Shown here: piece by piece, positions 1 through 9,566 of the stretch
Layout: the number at the start of each line of letters is the position of its first letter
How positions within the stretch are numbered: position 1 is the first letter of the stretch
Source of the DNA: Glutamicibacter sp. JL.03c
GTDB lineage: Bacteria > Actinomycetota > Actinomycetes > Actinomycetales > Micrococcaceae
Assembly: GCF_025854375.1 (NCBI RefSeq)
Contig: NZ_CP107575.1
Location: 2,108,001-2,172,000, forward strand
DNA length: 64,000 bases
Reading direction: 5' to 3'
Translations under genes and position numbers: made by a program
The notes under the pieces: model-generated
Database searches by the model: none
The model's input: the letters and a program-made list of their open reading frames with translations, nothing else
What the model was told of the DNA's origin: nothing

Positions 1-100
1 ATAGGCTTAGGATAGTCGCGACCTTGGTGATGTGCCCAGACGCAACACGAAGTATCGACAGCTCCGGCCGCACGACAGCAGATGAAGGACAAAAAGAGTA

Positions 101-2725
101 ATGGCTCGAAAGAAGTCTGAAGAGATTCCAGAGGATTTCGTTGAAAACATCGTCGACATCGACGTCACCAATGAAATGGAATCCTCCTTCTTGGAGTACG
201 CCTACTCCGTCATCTATTCACGCGCACTTCCCGATGCCCGAGACGGGCTGAAACCGGTCCAGCGTCGAATCCTGTTCCAGATGTCCCAGATGGGCTTGCG
301 CCCCGAGAAGGGGCACGTGAAGTCTGCGCGCGTGGTCGGCGAAGTCATGGGTAAATTGCACCCGCATGGTGACGCCGCGATTTATGATGCGATGGTCCGC
401 CTGGCCCAAGATTTCTCGCTGCGTCTGCCGTTGATTGATGGCCATGGCAACTTCGGTTCCCTTGACGATGGGCCAGCGGCGCCGCGTTATACCGAGGCTC
501 GCTTGGCGGCATCAGCCGTAGCGATGACCGCGAACCTCGACGAAGAGGTCGTCAACTTCATTCCGAACTACGACAACCAGTTCATGCAGCCAGAAGTGCT
601 CCCGGCCGCCTTCCCGAACCTGCTGGTTAATGGAACCACCGGCATCGCCGTGGGAATGGCCACGAATATGGCACCCCACAATCTCGGCGAAGTCATCGCA
701 GCCTCCCGCCACCTGTTGCTGGAGCCTGAAGCAACCGTGGAAGAACTGATGAAGTTCATTCCCGGACCCGATTTGCCCTCCGGCGGAAGCATCATCGGAC
801 TCGATGGCGTGAAAGATGCATACCGCACTGGCCGCGGACTGTTCCGTACCCGCGCTACGGTAGCGCTGGAGAAAATCTCGGCGCGCAAGTCGGCCTTGGT
901 CGTCACCGAGCTTCCTTACACCGTAGGGCCGGAGAAAGTCATTGAAAAGATCAAGGACGGGGTCAACAACAAGAAGATCGTCGGGATCTCCGATGTCGTC
1001 GATCTCACCGATCGCCATCATGGCTTGAAACTGGTCATTGAGCTGAAGAATGGTTTCAATCCCAACGCCGTGCTGGCCAGCCTTTACAAGTACACCCCGA
1101 TGGAAGATTCCTTCGGCATCAATAACGTTGCCTTGGTTAACGGGCAGCCGCGGACCATGGGGCTGCGCGAGCTGCTCACCGTGTACGTAGACCACCGGAT
1201 CGACGTTGTTCGCCGACGGACCGTTCACCGCTTGGCCAAGCGTGAAGACCGGTTGCACTTGGTCGAGGGCCTGCTGATCGCCATCGTTGATATCGACGAC
1301 GTCATCGCCATCATCCGCTCTTCCGAACAGACCAACGAGGCGCGCCAGCGCCTGATGACCGTCTTCGACTTGAGCGAGCCGCAAGCCAACCACATTCTGG
1401 AACTGCGCCTGCGCCAGTTGACCAAATATTCAAAGCTTGAATTGGAAACTGAAGCAGAACAGCTGCGCGAGGACATCGAGAAGCTGCGCGCCATTTTGGA
1501 GTCGGATCAGCTGTTGCGCTCTGTCGTCTCCGACGAACTGGAAGAGATGTCCGATACCTTCGGCACTCCGCGACGCACCAAACTGCTCAAATCCGCGCAG
1601 CTCGCCCCGCTCAAGGGCACCGCGCTGCCCGAAGCTGTAGGCAACGGCAAGCAGGCCAAGCTGGCCATGGAGATCTCCGATAGCGCCTGCTGGGCTTTGC
1701 TCTCTGCCACCGGCCAGATCGCGCGGACCCACGACCGCACAGACCTGGACTTCTCTTCGGCTCGCATCAAACATGACGTGCTGCTCTCCCAGGTGCCTTC
1801 CACAGCCCGCGGTGAGATCGGCGCGCTGACCAGCACCGGCCGGATCATCCGCATCTCCCTGATCGATGTGCCAGCTCTTCCAGAGTCCCATGGATTCCCG
1901 CAGCTGGCACAGGGCGTGCCGGTCGCGGAATTCTTGAAGCTGTCAAAGAACGAATCGGTGATCGCGCTGGTCCCGCTGAACGCGGTGCTGGCCATCGGTA
2001 CTCGACATGGCGTAGTCAAGCGGGTGACTCCGGAGTACCCGCTGAATCGCGATGAGTTCGAGGCGATTACCCTCAAGGATGACGACGTAGTGGTGGCCGC
2101 CAGTGTAGCTGGCGAGGATGATGAATTGGTCTTCCTCACCCGTGGCGCTCAGCTGCTGCGTTTCCCTGCTTCAGCAGTACGGCCTCAAGGACGCACCGGT
2201 CGTGGCATGGCGGGCATCAAGCTTGGCGCCGATGACCACGTCATCTTCTTCGGGGTCGTTCCGGCAACCGCAGGCAGCGCGGTGGTCGCGACGATCGCAT
2301 CGGGTTCGCAGACCTTGCCGGGAGCTTCTGGCCAGTCGGTGAAGCTGACTGATTTTGCGGAATTCCCAGCCAAGGGCCGTGCTACAGCCGGTGTTCGCGC
2401 GCATCGCTTTGTCAAGGGCGAAGACCACTTGCAGCTTGCCTTCGCTGGACAGGGGCCGGCGCGAGCCAGTTCCTCAGCCGGGGTGGTTCGGGCCTTGCCG
2501 ACGGAATTCGGCAAACGTGATGGCTCTGGCGCGCCATTGGCCCAGTCCATCAATATCCTGGGCGGCTCCTTGAGCGCAAGCGAGGTCTCCGCCACAGCGC
2601 AGGACATTGGATCGGAACTTGAACCGGATCTGGCCCCGGTTCAGTCGGAACGCCCGAAGACAGCTCCAGCATTCAATCCGGGCGAGGATACACTGCCTTT
2701 TGATGATGGTGGCGTCGTCCTTTAG
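101..2725 (+). CDS. parC: Type IIA topoisomerase subunit A (ParC-like; second GyrA/ParC paralogue)
   Basis: This is the DNA-cleaving subunit of a type II topoisomerase, which with the ParE-like subunit at 10610-12718 would decatenate or relax chromosomes. The 874-aa protein has the winged-helix/tower breakage-reunion core over about residues 30-480, with the QRRIL motif near residue 55 and the catalytic Tyr130 in [10 protein letters not shown] beta-propeller-like C-terminal domain follows and ends in an acidic tail. The ATG has AAGGA about 10 nt upstream. Actinobacteria usually carry the true gyrA/gyrB at the replication origin. A copy near the primary sigma factor is therefore most likely the second, topoisomerase IV-type enzyme, but sequence alone does not separate gyrase from topo IV with certainty. 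Confidence 0.9.
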   Translation: MARKKSEEIPEDFVENIVDIDVTNEMESSFLEYAYSVIYSRALPDARDGLKPVQRRILFQMSQMGLRPEKGHVKSARVVGEVMGKLHPHGDAAIYDAMVRLAQDFSLRLPLIDGHGNFGSLDDGPAAPRYTEARLAASAVAMTANLDEEVVNFIPNYDNQFMQPEVLPAAFPNLLVNGTTGIAVGMATNMAPHNLGEVIAASRHLLLEPEATVEELMKFIPGPDLPSGGSIIGLDGVKDAYRTGRGLFRTRATVALEKISARKSALVVTELPYTVGPEKVIEKIKDGVNNKKIVGISDVVDLTDRHHGLKLVIELKNGFNPNAVLASLYKYTPMEDSFGINNVALVNGQPRTMGLRELLTVYVDHRIDVVRRRTVHRLAKREDRLHLVEGLLIAIVDIDDVIAIIRSSEQTNEARQRLMTVFDLSEPQANHILELRLRQLTKYSKLELETEAEQLREDIEKLRAILESDQLLRSVVSDELEEMSDTFGTPRRTKLLKSAQLAPLKGTALPEAVGNGKQAKLAMEISDSACWALLSATGQIARTHDRTDLDFSSARIKHDVLLSQVPSTARGEIGALTSTGRIIRISLIDVPALPESHGFPQLAQGVPVAEFLKLSKNESVIALVPLNAVLAIGTRHGVVKRVTPEYPLNRDEFEAITLKDDDVVVAASVAGEDDELVFLTRGAQLLRFPASAVRPQGRTGRGMAGIKLGADDHVIFFGVVPATAGSAVVATIASGSQTLPGASGQSVKLTDFAEFPAKGRATAGVRAHRFVKGEDHLQLAFAGQGPARASSSAGVVRALPTEFGKRDGSGAPLAQSINILGGSLSASEVSATAQDIGSELEPDLAPVQSERPKTAPAFNPGEDTLPFDDGGVVL

Positions 2726-2747
2726 GTTTCCGGGCTTATAAAAGTCG

Positions 2748-2787
2748 AAGGTGCTGCTGCGAATCAGTTGATCCGCAGCAGCACCTT
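2748..2787. terminator. Bidirectional terminator between parC and cydDC
   Basis: A perfect 14-bp inverted repeat (2748-2761 with 2774-2787, 12-nt loop) lies between the convergent parC and cydDC genes. Its right arm ends one base before the last base of the cydDC stop codon. A T-rich stretch follows on the plus strand, so it can serve both genes. Confidence 0.8.
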
Positions 2788-2788
2788 T

Positions 2789-5700
2789 CTATTTGCTTCC
2801 AGCGCCTACCGGAGCACCCAGGTCTAGTCGCCCATCGCACTCCCCGGCCAATTTTTGATCGTGGGTAATGAGCACCACGGTGCGGGAAACCAGCGCAGTG
2901 CGCAGTGACGCCATCAGCTCGCCAGCTTCATCTACTCCCAGATGCGCTGTGGGCTCATCGAGCAGTACCACTTGATGTGCGCCGAGAATCGCCCTGGCAA
3001 CGGCCAGCTTGCATCGTTGGCCGCCTGAGAGGTTGTGGCCCCCGGATCCGATTCTCGTATCGAGTCCCTGGGTCTGCTGTCCGTACCAGGTCGAGAGGCC
3101 GACGCGCCCAAGAACCTCGATCAGCTGTCCGTCGCTGCGTTGCTCACCTTCGGGCACGCCGAGCATGAGGTTGCGCCGTATCGAGGAATCAAACAGGTGG
3201 GCTTCCTGTGGGCACCAGGCTACCGAATTCGCTTCAGCATTCGCTAGCGGATGCAGATTCCCCTCGTCATCGAAAATTCGGAGATTTCCGGTGCGTGCAG
3301 GCAGGGCACCGAGCAGTGCCGTGAGCAGCGTTGATTTTCCGGATCCGGAAGGGCCGACGATAGCGGTCCATTGGTTTGTCGGAATCCTTGCGCTCAGCTT
3401 GTCGATGACGTTTGGACCTTGCCCATATCCCAGGCTTACTTCCTCCAGCTCAAAACCAACAGCTGCGATGGACGTGCTTGGCTTGCCAGCATGCTCCGAC
3501 TCATGCTGTCCATCGCTGGCCAGGCCATGGCGTTCGAGCTGTTCCGTGAGCTGTTTCAGGGCTTGCCCCTGCTGTACCGCCATCAGGGCGCCGCTTGCGC
3601 TGTCCCCCAAGGCCAAACTGAGCAATACCGCCAACGCGGTCAACGACGCGGAACTCCCGGATACCGCGGTCATCACTATGGCCATGAGCACGCTGAGCAG
3701 GACGGCGAGCGCAGAGGCGCTGCCTTGGCCCAGCGCGTGGTAGCGGGCATCCTTCGTATTTTCTTCCTCTGCCCTGCTAAGTGAAACAATCACTGGCTCC
3801 AGGGATTCGTTGATTCGCAATGCGGATTTGTGTCGCAGGATCCCGAGGATAGATTGGTTCATGGACATACGATGGGCCAGCTGCCGTACCAGATGTTGCC
3901 CCTCGATACGTTGGACCAGCCAGCGGATGGGTCCCGCAAGCATCAATCCTGCTATCAGGGCGGTCCAGCCGAACTCAGGCTGAATCAGGAACAAGACAAT
4001 TATGGCCATTACCCACACCACCGTTGCCGAGAGCGGCGGGAAGACCACTCGCGCGAGTTGATCGCGCAGTTCATCCACTTCAGCGAGCAAGAACCGCAGG
4101 ACTACCGAGGAGCGGCTAAACAGGCCCCAGCGGGCAGGATCAGCGACCATGGCATTCCATAGTTTTTCACGAAGTTTTCCCGCGTATTCGAGGACTGCAT
4201 CGTGGATGGCCAGCTGTTCCAGATAGCGGAATGCAGCTCGTCCGATGCCTAGCGCACGCACCATGACGAATGCGACGCTCAGGTGGAGAATGGGTGGCTG
4301 GTAGCTGGCTTCGACAATTAACCAGCCGCTGAGCGCGGCCAAGGCGACTGCGCACAGGACGCTGGCTGTGCCCCACGCGATGGCTTTCGGCGCGCTGTGG
4401 TAACGCTTGAGCAATTCACTTCGGGGATTAAAGTGGTGTCCACTCGTATCACCCGTAGGTATGGCTGTCATGCCCCGAGCATTTTCCTCGTAAAGCTCAG
4501 GTTCCCGGTTTGGCCCCCTCGTTGGGACCCGACCCTCAGCGTGGTTGCTTGGTGCGTTGTTGAGCAATGGGTCATGGCTGGCGATGAGGGCAGCGCAGTG
4601 CTCCGGGAGCTCACGCAGCAGCTGGCGCACTACTGCGGCATGATGGTCATCCAGGTGCGCTGTTGGCTCGTCCGCAAGAAGCAAGGTGCAGTTGGAGCCG
4701 CCATGCAGTCGCAGCACGGCACGCAGTACTTCCAAACGACGAAGTTCGCCAGGTGAATATTCTGCTATCTCATGTTCGAGCATCTGTCGCATCGAAAGGC
4801 GCTCCGCCAGCTCTGCAATGAGTTCGGGATCGGCCCCGGGCACGTCCTGGTCTAGTTGCTTCCGGCCCGTCTCGGCATCGAATCGCGGATGCTGGCTGAT
4901 CATGGCAATCGATCCGGAAATCCGGATACTGCCGTGGACTAGCTCCGGATTGAACTCGTTATTGCTGCTCTGAGCCTCCGCAATGACCGTGAGCAGGGTT
5001 GTCTTTCCGGACCCGCTCGCGGTTGCGAGGACTTGCCGTTGACCCGCGCCCAGGGTGAGGTTGAAGTCCTGGCAAATCGGTTCCCCCTTGCCATAGCGAA
5101 CACTGAGATCTGCAATTTCCAGAATATGTCTAGCCGGCTTGTGGGAGGTTTCGCTCAAGGCAACGCTTGGCACCTCGGCGGTCATCTTCTGGTATCGCTG
5201 GTAGGCTGCAAGACCGTCGTCTGCCGAGTGATAGGCCGATCCAACCTCGCGAAGGGCGGAGAATAGTTCGGGGGCCAAGATGAGGATTGTCAGTCCCGCG
5301 GACAGCTCCATGGAGCCATGGACCAGCCTGACCCCGATGAAGACGGCCAGCACTGCGACTGACAGAGTCGAAATGAGTTCAAGCCAAAAGCTCGACATGA
5401 AAACGGTCTTCAGATTGGCCATGGTGGCCGATCGGTATTTCGCGCCGACTTGCGCAATGGCATTCCCCTGCTGACGCGCCCGGCCGAGTCCCAGTAGCGC
5501 AGGCAGGCCTTGGGCCAGTTCATAGAGCTGGTTTGCCAGCCGGTCAAGCGATGACTGCGTTTCCTTCAAGGTCTCTTGCGTATGCATTCCGATGAGGGCC
5601 ATGAATACCGGCACCAAGGGAACGGTCAGGAGCAGGATGACTGCGCTGACCCAATCCAGCTGCAGGATGTACAGGCCCAGGAGCAGCGGAATGGCGACGG

Positions 5701-6112
5701 CGCCGATTAGCGCAGGGATAAATTTCGTGAAGTAGTCATCCAGCTTCTCAAGTCCGTGGCTGGCCAGGGTGGCGACCAAAGGAATTGGATTTTGTGTGGC
5801 TGGAGCGATCGTTGGACGTGCTACCTCGGTTTGGAGCAGATGCAGCCGCATGCGTTCTTTAGCTCCCAACCCCATGCGTCGGGCCCCAACATTGAGTCCC
5901 CAGGCCGCGAGAGCACGTAGTAGGGCTCCGACTCCTGCAAGATACAACAGCTGTGGTTCGTTTTCTGCGCTGACGGCCATGTTGGCAATCCAGGTTCCCA
6001 GAGCGTAAGCGACAAGTACCAGCCCCAAGACCTTGAACACTGAAAAGCACGTTAGTACCGCGAATTGGCGTGGCGTGATCAAGTCATTGGGAAGGAATCT
6101 TGGGGCTGGCAT
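2789..6112 (-). CDS. cydDC: Fused CydD-CydC thiol (glutathione/cysteine) ABC exporter
   Basis: This is a membrane ABC exporter needed to assemble cytochrome bd. In the family it exports reduced thiols and can bind haem. The 1107-aa protein holds two complete exporter halves: TM domain 1 (about 1-310), NBD1 (about 330-540), a linker, TM domain 2 (about 590-870) and NBD2 (about 890-1100). NBD2 has Walker A GPSGSGKST (near 921), LSGGQ (near 1029) and Walker B LLDEPT (near 1049). NBD1 is degenerate: its Walker A reads TASGSGKT with the first Gly lost, and the signature reads YSPGE (near 452). LLLADEPT (near 477) is intact. It lies 25 nt after cydB in the cydA-cydB-cydDC operon. Single-gene fusions of the two subunits are known in actinobacteria. 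Confidence 0.92.
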   Translation of the reverse strand: MPAPRFLPNDLITPRQFAVLTCFSVFKVLGLVLVAYALGTWIANMAVSAENEPQLLYLAGVGALLRALAAWGLNVGARRMGLGAKERMRLHLLQTEVARPTIAPATQNPIPLVATLASHGLEKLDDYFTKFIPALIGAVAIPLLLGLYILQLDWVSAVILLLTVPLVPVFMALIGMHTQETLKETQSSLDRLANQLYELAQGLPALLGLGRARQQGNAIAQVGAKYRSATMANLKTVFMSSFWLELISTLSVAVLAVFIGVRLVHGSMELSAGLTILILAPELFSALREVGSAYHSADDGLAAYQRYQKMTAEVPSVALSETSHKPARHILEIADLSVRYGKGEPICQDFNLTLGAGQRQVLATASGSGKTTLLTVIAEAQSSNNEFNPELVHGSIRISGSIAMISQHPRFDAETGRKQLDQDVPGADPELIAELAERLSMRQMLEHEIAEYSPGELRRLEVLRAVLRLHGGSNCTLLLADEPTAHLDDHHAAVVRQLLRELPEHCAALIASHDPLLNNAPSNHAEGRVPTRGPNREPELYEENARGMTAIPTGDTSGHHFNPRSELLKRYHSAPKAIAWGTASVLCAVALAALSGWLIVEASYQPPILHLSVAFVMVRALGIGRAAFRYLEQLAIHDAVLEYAGKLREKLWNAMVADPARWGLFSRSSVVLRFLLAEVDELRDQLARVVFPPLSATVVWVMAIIVLFLIQPEFGWTALIAGLMLAGPIRWLVQRIEGQHLVRQLAHRMSMNQSILGILRHKSALRINESLEPVIVSLSRAEEENTKDARYHALGQGSASALAVLLSVLMAIVMTAVSGSSASLTALAVLLSLALGDSASGALMAVQQGQALKQLTEQLERHGLASDGQHESEHAGKPSTSIAAVGFELEEVSLGYGQGPNVIDKLSARIPTNQWTAIVGPSGSGKSTLLTALLGALPARTGNLRIFDDEGNLHPLANAEANSVAWCPQEAHLFDSSIRRNLMLGVPEGEQRSDGQLIEVLGRVGLSTWYGQQTQGLDTRIGSGGHNLSGGQRCKLAVARAILGAHQVVLLDEPTAHLGVDEAGELMASLRTALVSRTVVLITHDQKLAGECDGRLDLGAPVGAGSK

Positions 6113-6137
6113 ATTTCGACTTTCAGGTCCGGTTGGT

Positions 6138-7163
6138 TTACTTGACGATTGACGTCACACGATGAGCTTCAGGAATGTGCTCCTCGCGCAGTCGCTTGCG
6201 AAATACCCAGTAGCTCCACGCTTGGTAGGCCAGCACCAAAGGAACACCAAAAGCAGCCACGATGCTCATGAGCTTCAGCGTATATGGAGTGCTGGACGCC
6301 GTTTCAACTGTCAGGTTGAAGGCAGGATCGAGAGTCGAGGGCAAAACCACAGGGAATACTGCGACGAAAATGGCCGCAACCGCTGCTACGAGCATGATGC
6401 CCAGGGCGATGAAGGAGATTCCCTCTTTCCCGGCTCTGCCCATAGTGATCGCTACGACCAGTGCTGCCAGAGACAATGCCAGGATCACCCAGGATAGGGC
6501 CGAATCGTTGTTGATGATCACCCAGAGTGCCCAGACCATCATCGGCAGCACGGCCACCGGCAGCCAGCGACCAACGAGTTTCCCTGCTTCTTCACGAACT
6601 GGCCCATCGGTCTTCAGCCGCAGGAAGGCGAGCGCGTGGATCCAGCAGAATGCCACGACTGCTGCTCCGCCCAGTACCGCGTGCCAGGTAAGCCAGGCGA
6701 AGGCGCCACCGATGCGGTCGCCGTTTTCGTTCAGTGGCAGGCCTATGGTTGTCGATGCCAGCATGGCTCCTACGCCAAAGGCGGCAACCAGAGAGCCTAG
6801 GCCAAGAGCCAGGTCCCAAGCTTTTCGAGTGGGCGCGGTGATTGCTTTGCCACGGTATTCGATTGCTACCGCACGGAAAATCAACGCGATCAGCACGATG
6901 GTCAGTGGGATATAGAGCGCTGAGAAGAGCGAAGCGTACCAATGCGGGAACGCGGCGAAAGTGGCGCCGCCAGCGGTCAGCAACCATACTTCATTGCCGT
7001 CCCACACCGGGCCGATGGTGTTCAGCAGTAGCCGCTTGCGTCTTTCGGTGCTGCGTCCCAGGCCGATGAGCATGCCGACGCCTAGGTCAAAACCCTCCAA
7101 AAAGAGGTAGCCGCACCAGAGCACTGCGATGACAATGAACCAAAGTGTTGGTAGCCATTCCAT
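6138..7163 (-). CDS. cydB: Cytochrome bd ubiquinol/menaquinol oxidase subunit II
   Basis: Subunit II of the bd-type terminal oxidase. It is an integral membrane protein that pairs with CydA to reduce oxygen with quinol electrons without pumping protons. The 341-aa protein opens with the hallmark W-F-I-x-I-x-x-L-W-x-G-Y-L-F-L-E-G-F-D-L-G-V segment and has about nine hydrophobic helices, both typical of CydB. Length is close to the family norm (about 340-380). It lies 23 nt after cydA and 25 nt before cydDC on the same strand, so the three should be cotranscribed. Confidence 0.96.
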   Translation of the reverse strand: MEWLPTLWFIVIAVLWCGYLFLEGFDLGVGMLIGLGRSTERRKRLLLNTIGPVWDGNEVWLLTAGGATFAAFPHWYASLFSALYIPLTIVLIALIFRAVAIEYRGKAITAPTRKAWDLALGLGSLVAAFGVGAMLASTTIGLPLNENGDRIGGAFAWLTWHAVLGGAAVVAFCWIHALAFLRLKTDGPVREEAGKLVGRWLPVAVLPMMVWALWVIINNDSALSWVILALSLAALVVAITMGRAGKEGISFIALGIMLVAAVAAIFVAVFPVVLPSTLDPAFNLTVETASSTPYTLKLMSIVAAFGVPLVLAYQAWSYWVFRKRLREEHIPEAHRVTSIVK

Positions 7164-7186
7164 GGTTTTCTCCTTAGTCGCTCCAG

Positions 7187-8788
7187 CTAGTAAGCGAATG
7201 CCAAGACGTCATCGTCGTCGTTGTCATCGTGTCGATTTGTGCTCGTGTTGTCGCGTTGATGCTCGGATTCAAGTTCCGGCATTGCCGAAGCAACGCCACC
7301 GCGGACGTATCGGAATAGGAGCACCAGTTCGACGACGAGCAGTACTGCGTATATGGAAGTCAGTGCCACCAGCGAGAACAAGAGCTCGCCTGCGCTCACC
7401 GTGGGCGAAACAGACGCCGCGGTGTACATGAATACCTGGTCCACTCCACCCATCTGGGGGTTCGGAGCTACGGTGAAAGGCTGGCGTCCCATTTCAGTGA
7501 AGATCCATCCGGTGGCGTTGGCACCGAACGGAGCCGCGATTCCCAGTACCGCGAGACGCGATATCCACTTGTTATCCGGAACGGTTCCCTTGCGGGTGAT
7601 CCACAATGCGATGGCCGCGGCTACCGCTGAGAGGCCACCGAAGGTGATCATCAGCCGGAATCCCCAGTAGGTCACTTCCATGACCGGAAGGTAATTGATT
7701 TCTTGGCCTGCGTAGGGGCCAAAGGATTCATCTTGCGGATAGTACTTTCCGTACTTTTCCTGGTATTCGGGAATCAACGTATTGACGCCTTTGATTTCCG
7801 TAGTGAAGTTTCCGTTGGCCAGGAAGGAAAGAATCCCTGGAACTTCGAAGACAGCAACTACGTCATCGCAATTGGTAGATCCATTGGCCGTGATGTCGCC
7901 CAACGACAGAACCGAGAAGCCAGTTCCATCATGGCAGGCAGCCTCCGCAGAGGCCATTTTCATGGGTTGCTGTTCGAACATGAGCTTGGCTTGTTCGTGG
8001 CCGGTGAGCGCTACGCCGAGGAATGCGACGACGGCAATGCTTGCACCGATTCGAAGGGATTTCATCCATACGTGGTAATCGGTTTTATCCCGGTTCCTGC
8101 CCCGGCTCAAGTCCTCGCCGATGATCACGCGACCGTCAGCATCTACTGTGTCAATGCCTTCTTTGCGCCGACGGTAAAGGTGAAACCAGGATATGCCCAA
8201 CAGGAATCCGCCGGCTACGGCAAAAGCCCCGAAAAGCGTGTGCGGGAAAGTGATCAGCGCCGTGTTGTTAGTGAAGACAGCCCATGCGTCGGTCATCACC
8301 GCGCGCCCATCAACGATCTTGGTTCCTACCGGATGCTGCATCCAGGAATTAGCGACGAGAATGAAGTACGCGGAGAGCATTGTGGCCAAAGACGCGCACC
8401 AAATGGTGGCCAAGTGCAGTCGTTTAGGCAATTTCTTCCAGCCAAAGATCCACAAACCCAGGAAGGTGGACTCTACGAAAAATGCGAGCAGAGCTTCCAT
8501 CGCCAGCGGTGCCCCAAAAACGTCGCCAACGTAGCGGCTGTATTCGCTCCAGGCCATGCCGAATTGGAATTCCTGGACGATGCCAGTAGCGACGCCCATG
8601 ATGAAGTTAATTAGGAAGAGCTTGCCCCAGAATTTGGTCATGCGCAGCCAGTGCTCGTTACCCGTGCGATGCCAAATGGTTTGCAACACAGCAACCGTCA
8701 GTCCCAGCCCGATGGTCAGCGGGACCATTAGGAAGTGATAGACCGTGGTTATGCCGAACTGCCAGCGGGCAATTTCTAGTGCATCCAT
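7187..8788 (-). CDS. cydA: Cytochrome bd ubiquinol/menaquinol oxidase subunit I
   Basis: Subunit I of cytochrome bd, carrying the quinol site and haems b558, b595 and d. The start chosen is the ATG at 8788, giving 533 aa beginning MDALEIARWQFG: it has TTGAGG about 8 nt upstream, and the reading frame upstream of it is not protein-like. His18 matches the conserved N-terminal haem ligand, and a GRQPF segment matches the family GRQPW motif. The quinol loop region (QEINYLPVMEVTYW) is recognisable. The C-terminus ends in a His/Asp-rich tail. It is the first gene of the cyd operon, divergent from blaI across 383 bp that hold repeated BlaI-like dyads. Confidence 0.95.
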   Translation of the reverse strand: MDALEIARWQFGITTVYHFLMVPLTIGLGLTVAVLQTIWHRTGNEHWLRMTKFWGKLFLINFIMGVATGIVQEFQFGMAWSEYSRYVGDVFGAPLAMEALLAFFVESTFLGLWIFGWKKLPKRLHLATIWCASLATMLSAYFILVANSWMQHPVGTKIVDGRAVMTDAWAVFTNNTALITFPHTLFGAFAVAGGFLLGISWFHLYRRRKEGIDTVDADGRVIIGEDLSRGRNRDKTDYHVWMKSLRIGASIAVVAFLGVALTGHEQAKLMFEQQPMKMASAEAACHDGTGFSVLSLGDITANGSTNCDDVVAVFEVPGILSFLANGNFTTEIKGVNTLIPEYQEKYGKYYPQDESFGPYAGQEINYLPVMEVTYWGFRLMITFGGLSAVAAAIALWITRKGTVPDNKWISRLAVLGIAAPFGANATGWIFTEMGRQPFTVAPNPQMGGVDQVFMYTAASVSPTVSAGELLFSLVALTSIYAVLLVVELVLLFRYVRGGVASAMPELESEHQRDNTSTNRHDDNDDDDVLAFAY

Positions 8789-8828
8789 TGAATCCTCAAT
8801 TTGTCGCGTGTTGAGATCTTCCACAACT

Positions 8829-8856
8829 TTTCTACAAATCGTAGAACTGCCGTCAA
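8829..8856 (-). promoter_or_regulatory. Candidate cydA promoter
   Basis: On the minus strand TTGACG (8856-8851) is followed after 16 nt by TAGAAA (8834-8829), about 40 bp before the cydA ATG. The perfect dyad at 8830-8846 covers the spacer and -10, a classic place for a repressor. The -10 match is only partial. Confidence 0.4.
8830..8846. promoter_or_regulatory. Dyad 1, BlaI/MecI-type operator candidate
   Basis: Perfect inverted repeat TTCTAC-AAATC-GTAGAA. BlaI/MecI-family dimers bind TAC/GTA-type dyads, and a blaI gene lies 330 bp away. The assignment to BlaI is inference. Confidence 0.55.
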
Positions 8857-8873
8857 ATATCACCATAGACGAT

Positions 8874-8890
8874 TTCGACAGGTTGTAGAA
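8874..8890. promoter_or_regulatory. Dyad 2, BlaI/MecI-type operator candidate
   Basis: TTCGAC-AGGTT-GTAGAA has the same 6-5-6 layout as dyad 1 with one mismatch in the left arm. The two are 44 bp apart centre to centre, about four helical turns, so bound dimers would lie on the same DNA face. Confidence 0.5.
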
Positions 8891-9053
8891 GTCGGCAAGC
8901 CGAGATTCAACGCACACCATAAAAAGCAGGTGACTTACAGAGTGATGAGCGCCAATCCTGAGGACATTCAATGCCTCAAGATGCTTGGCTTCACGCACCA
9001 CGCGCTCCTCATGGCCCCTATAACCCCGCCTATCAGACACGAACACCTCACAC

Positions 9054-9070
9054 TTTTACGTGTCGTAGAA
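9054..9070. promoter_or_regulatory. Dyad 3, BlaI/MecI-type operator candidate upstream of blaI
   Basis: TTTTAC-GTGTC-GTAGAA has the same layout with one mismatch. It ends 18 nt before a TACAAT element (9089-9094), so it occupies the expected -35 region of the blaI promoter and suggests autorepression. Confidence 0.5.
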
Positions 9071-9171
9071 ATATTGATCAAAACTCGCTACAATGGGTGT
9101 TTCAAGCAGTGTGCCGAAGTCTCAGACCCAGGCATGCGGCGAAAGAACTAAAGCAAATGAGGTAAGACCTA

Positions 9172-9543
9172 GTGGCCAGCCTTGGCGATCTGGAACGTTC
9201 CGTCATGGATCTGCTGTGGGATTCCGCAGAACCCCTCACCGCGAATGACCTTCGCGATGATCTCGCGGCGCTTGGCACCGATGCGAAGGAACTCGCAGTA
9301 ACCACGGTGCTGACCGTGCTTGCACGCTTGGAAAAGAAAGGGCTCGTTGAGCGAGAACGCTCAAGCCGCCCTCACCGTTATGCTGCTTCTTCATCACGCG
9401 AGGACCACACCGTGGGACTTCTCAATGAGGCGTTGGGTACCGCCCAGGACCGCGAAGCAGTTCTCGCTCGATTCATCGGCGGAATTTCAGCTGATGAAGC
9501 AGCGTCCCTGCGTGCTATCTTGGACTCTGTAAAGTCCGCATAA
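9172..9543 (+). CDS. blaI: BlaI/MecI/CopY-family transcriptional repressor
   Basis: A small winged-helix repressor of the BlaI/MecI family (123 aa, the usual length). The N-terminus, LGDLERSVMDLLWDSAEPLT, is the standard first helix of the family. The middle holds the recognition helix (VTTVLTVLARLEKKGLVERE), and the C-terminal helix is the dimerisation part. It starts with GTG, with GAGG about 11 nt upstream. A BlaR-like metalloprotease gene follows after 23 nt, so the two should form a sensor-repressor pair in which the protease inactivates BlaI on a signal. In M. tuberculosis the homologous pair regulates beta-lactamase and respiratory (ATP synthase) genes. Here the neighbour is cydABDC. 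Confidence 0.9.
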   Translation: MASLGDLERSVMDLLWDSAEPLTANDLRDDLAALGTDAKELAVTTVLTVLARLEKKGLVERERSSRPHRYAASSSREDHTVGLLNEALGTAQDREAVLARFIGGISADEAASLRAILDSVKSA

Positions 9544-9566
9544 ATTATTCGAACTTCGGGGACTGA

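Larger units (their letters stand above)
8789..9171. promoter_or_regulatory. Divergent cydA/blaI control region
   Basis: This 383-bp stretch has no convincing gene. It contains three copies of a 6-5-6 dyad (listed separately), a candidate cydA promoter on the minus strand, and a TACAAT -10-like element at 9089-9094 for blaI. Nothing recognisable was seen in 8900-9050. Confidence 0.6.

Noticed and set aside
8789-9046. N-terminal extension of cydA by 86 codons
   Set aside because: The family starts at MDALEIAR; that ATG has its own GAGG and the extension overlaps the promoter and dyads.
8801-9151. Open frame of 116 codons on the plus strand between cydA and blaI
   Set aside because: Composition is not protein-like, no ribosome site, and it covers the divergent control region with its dyads.
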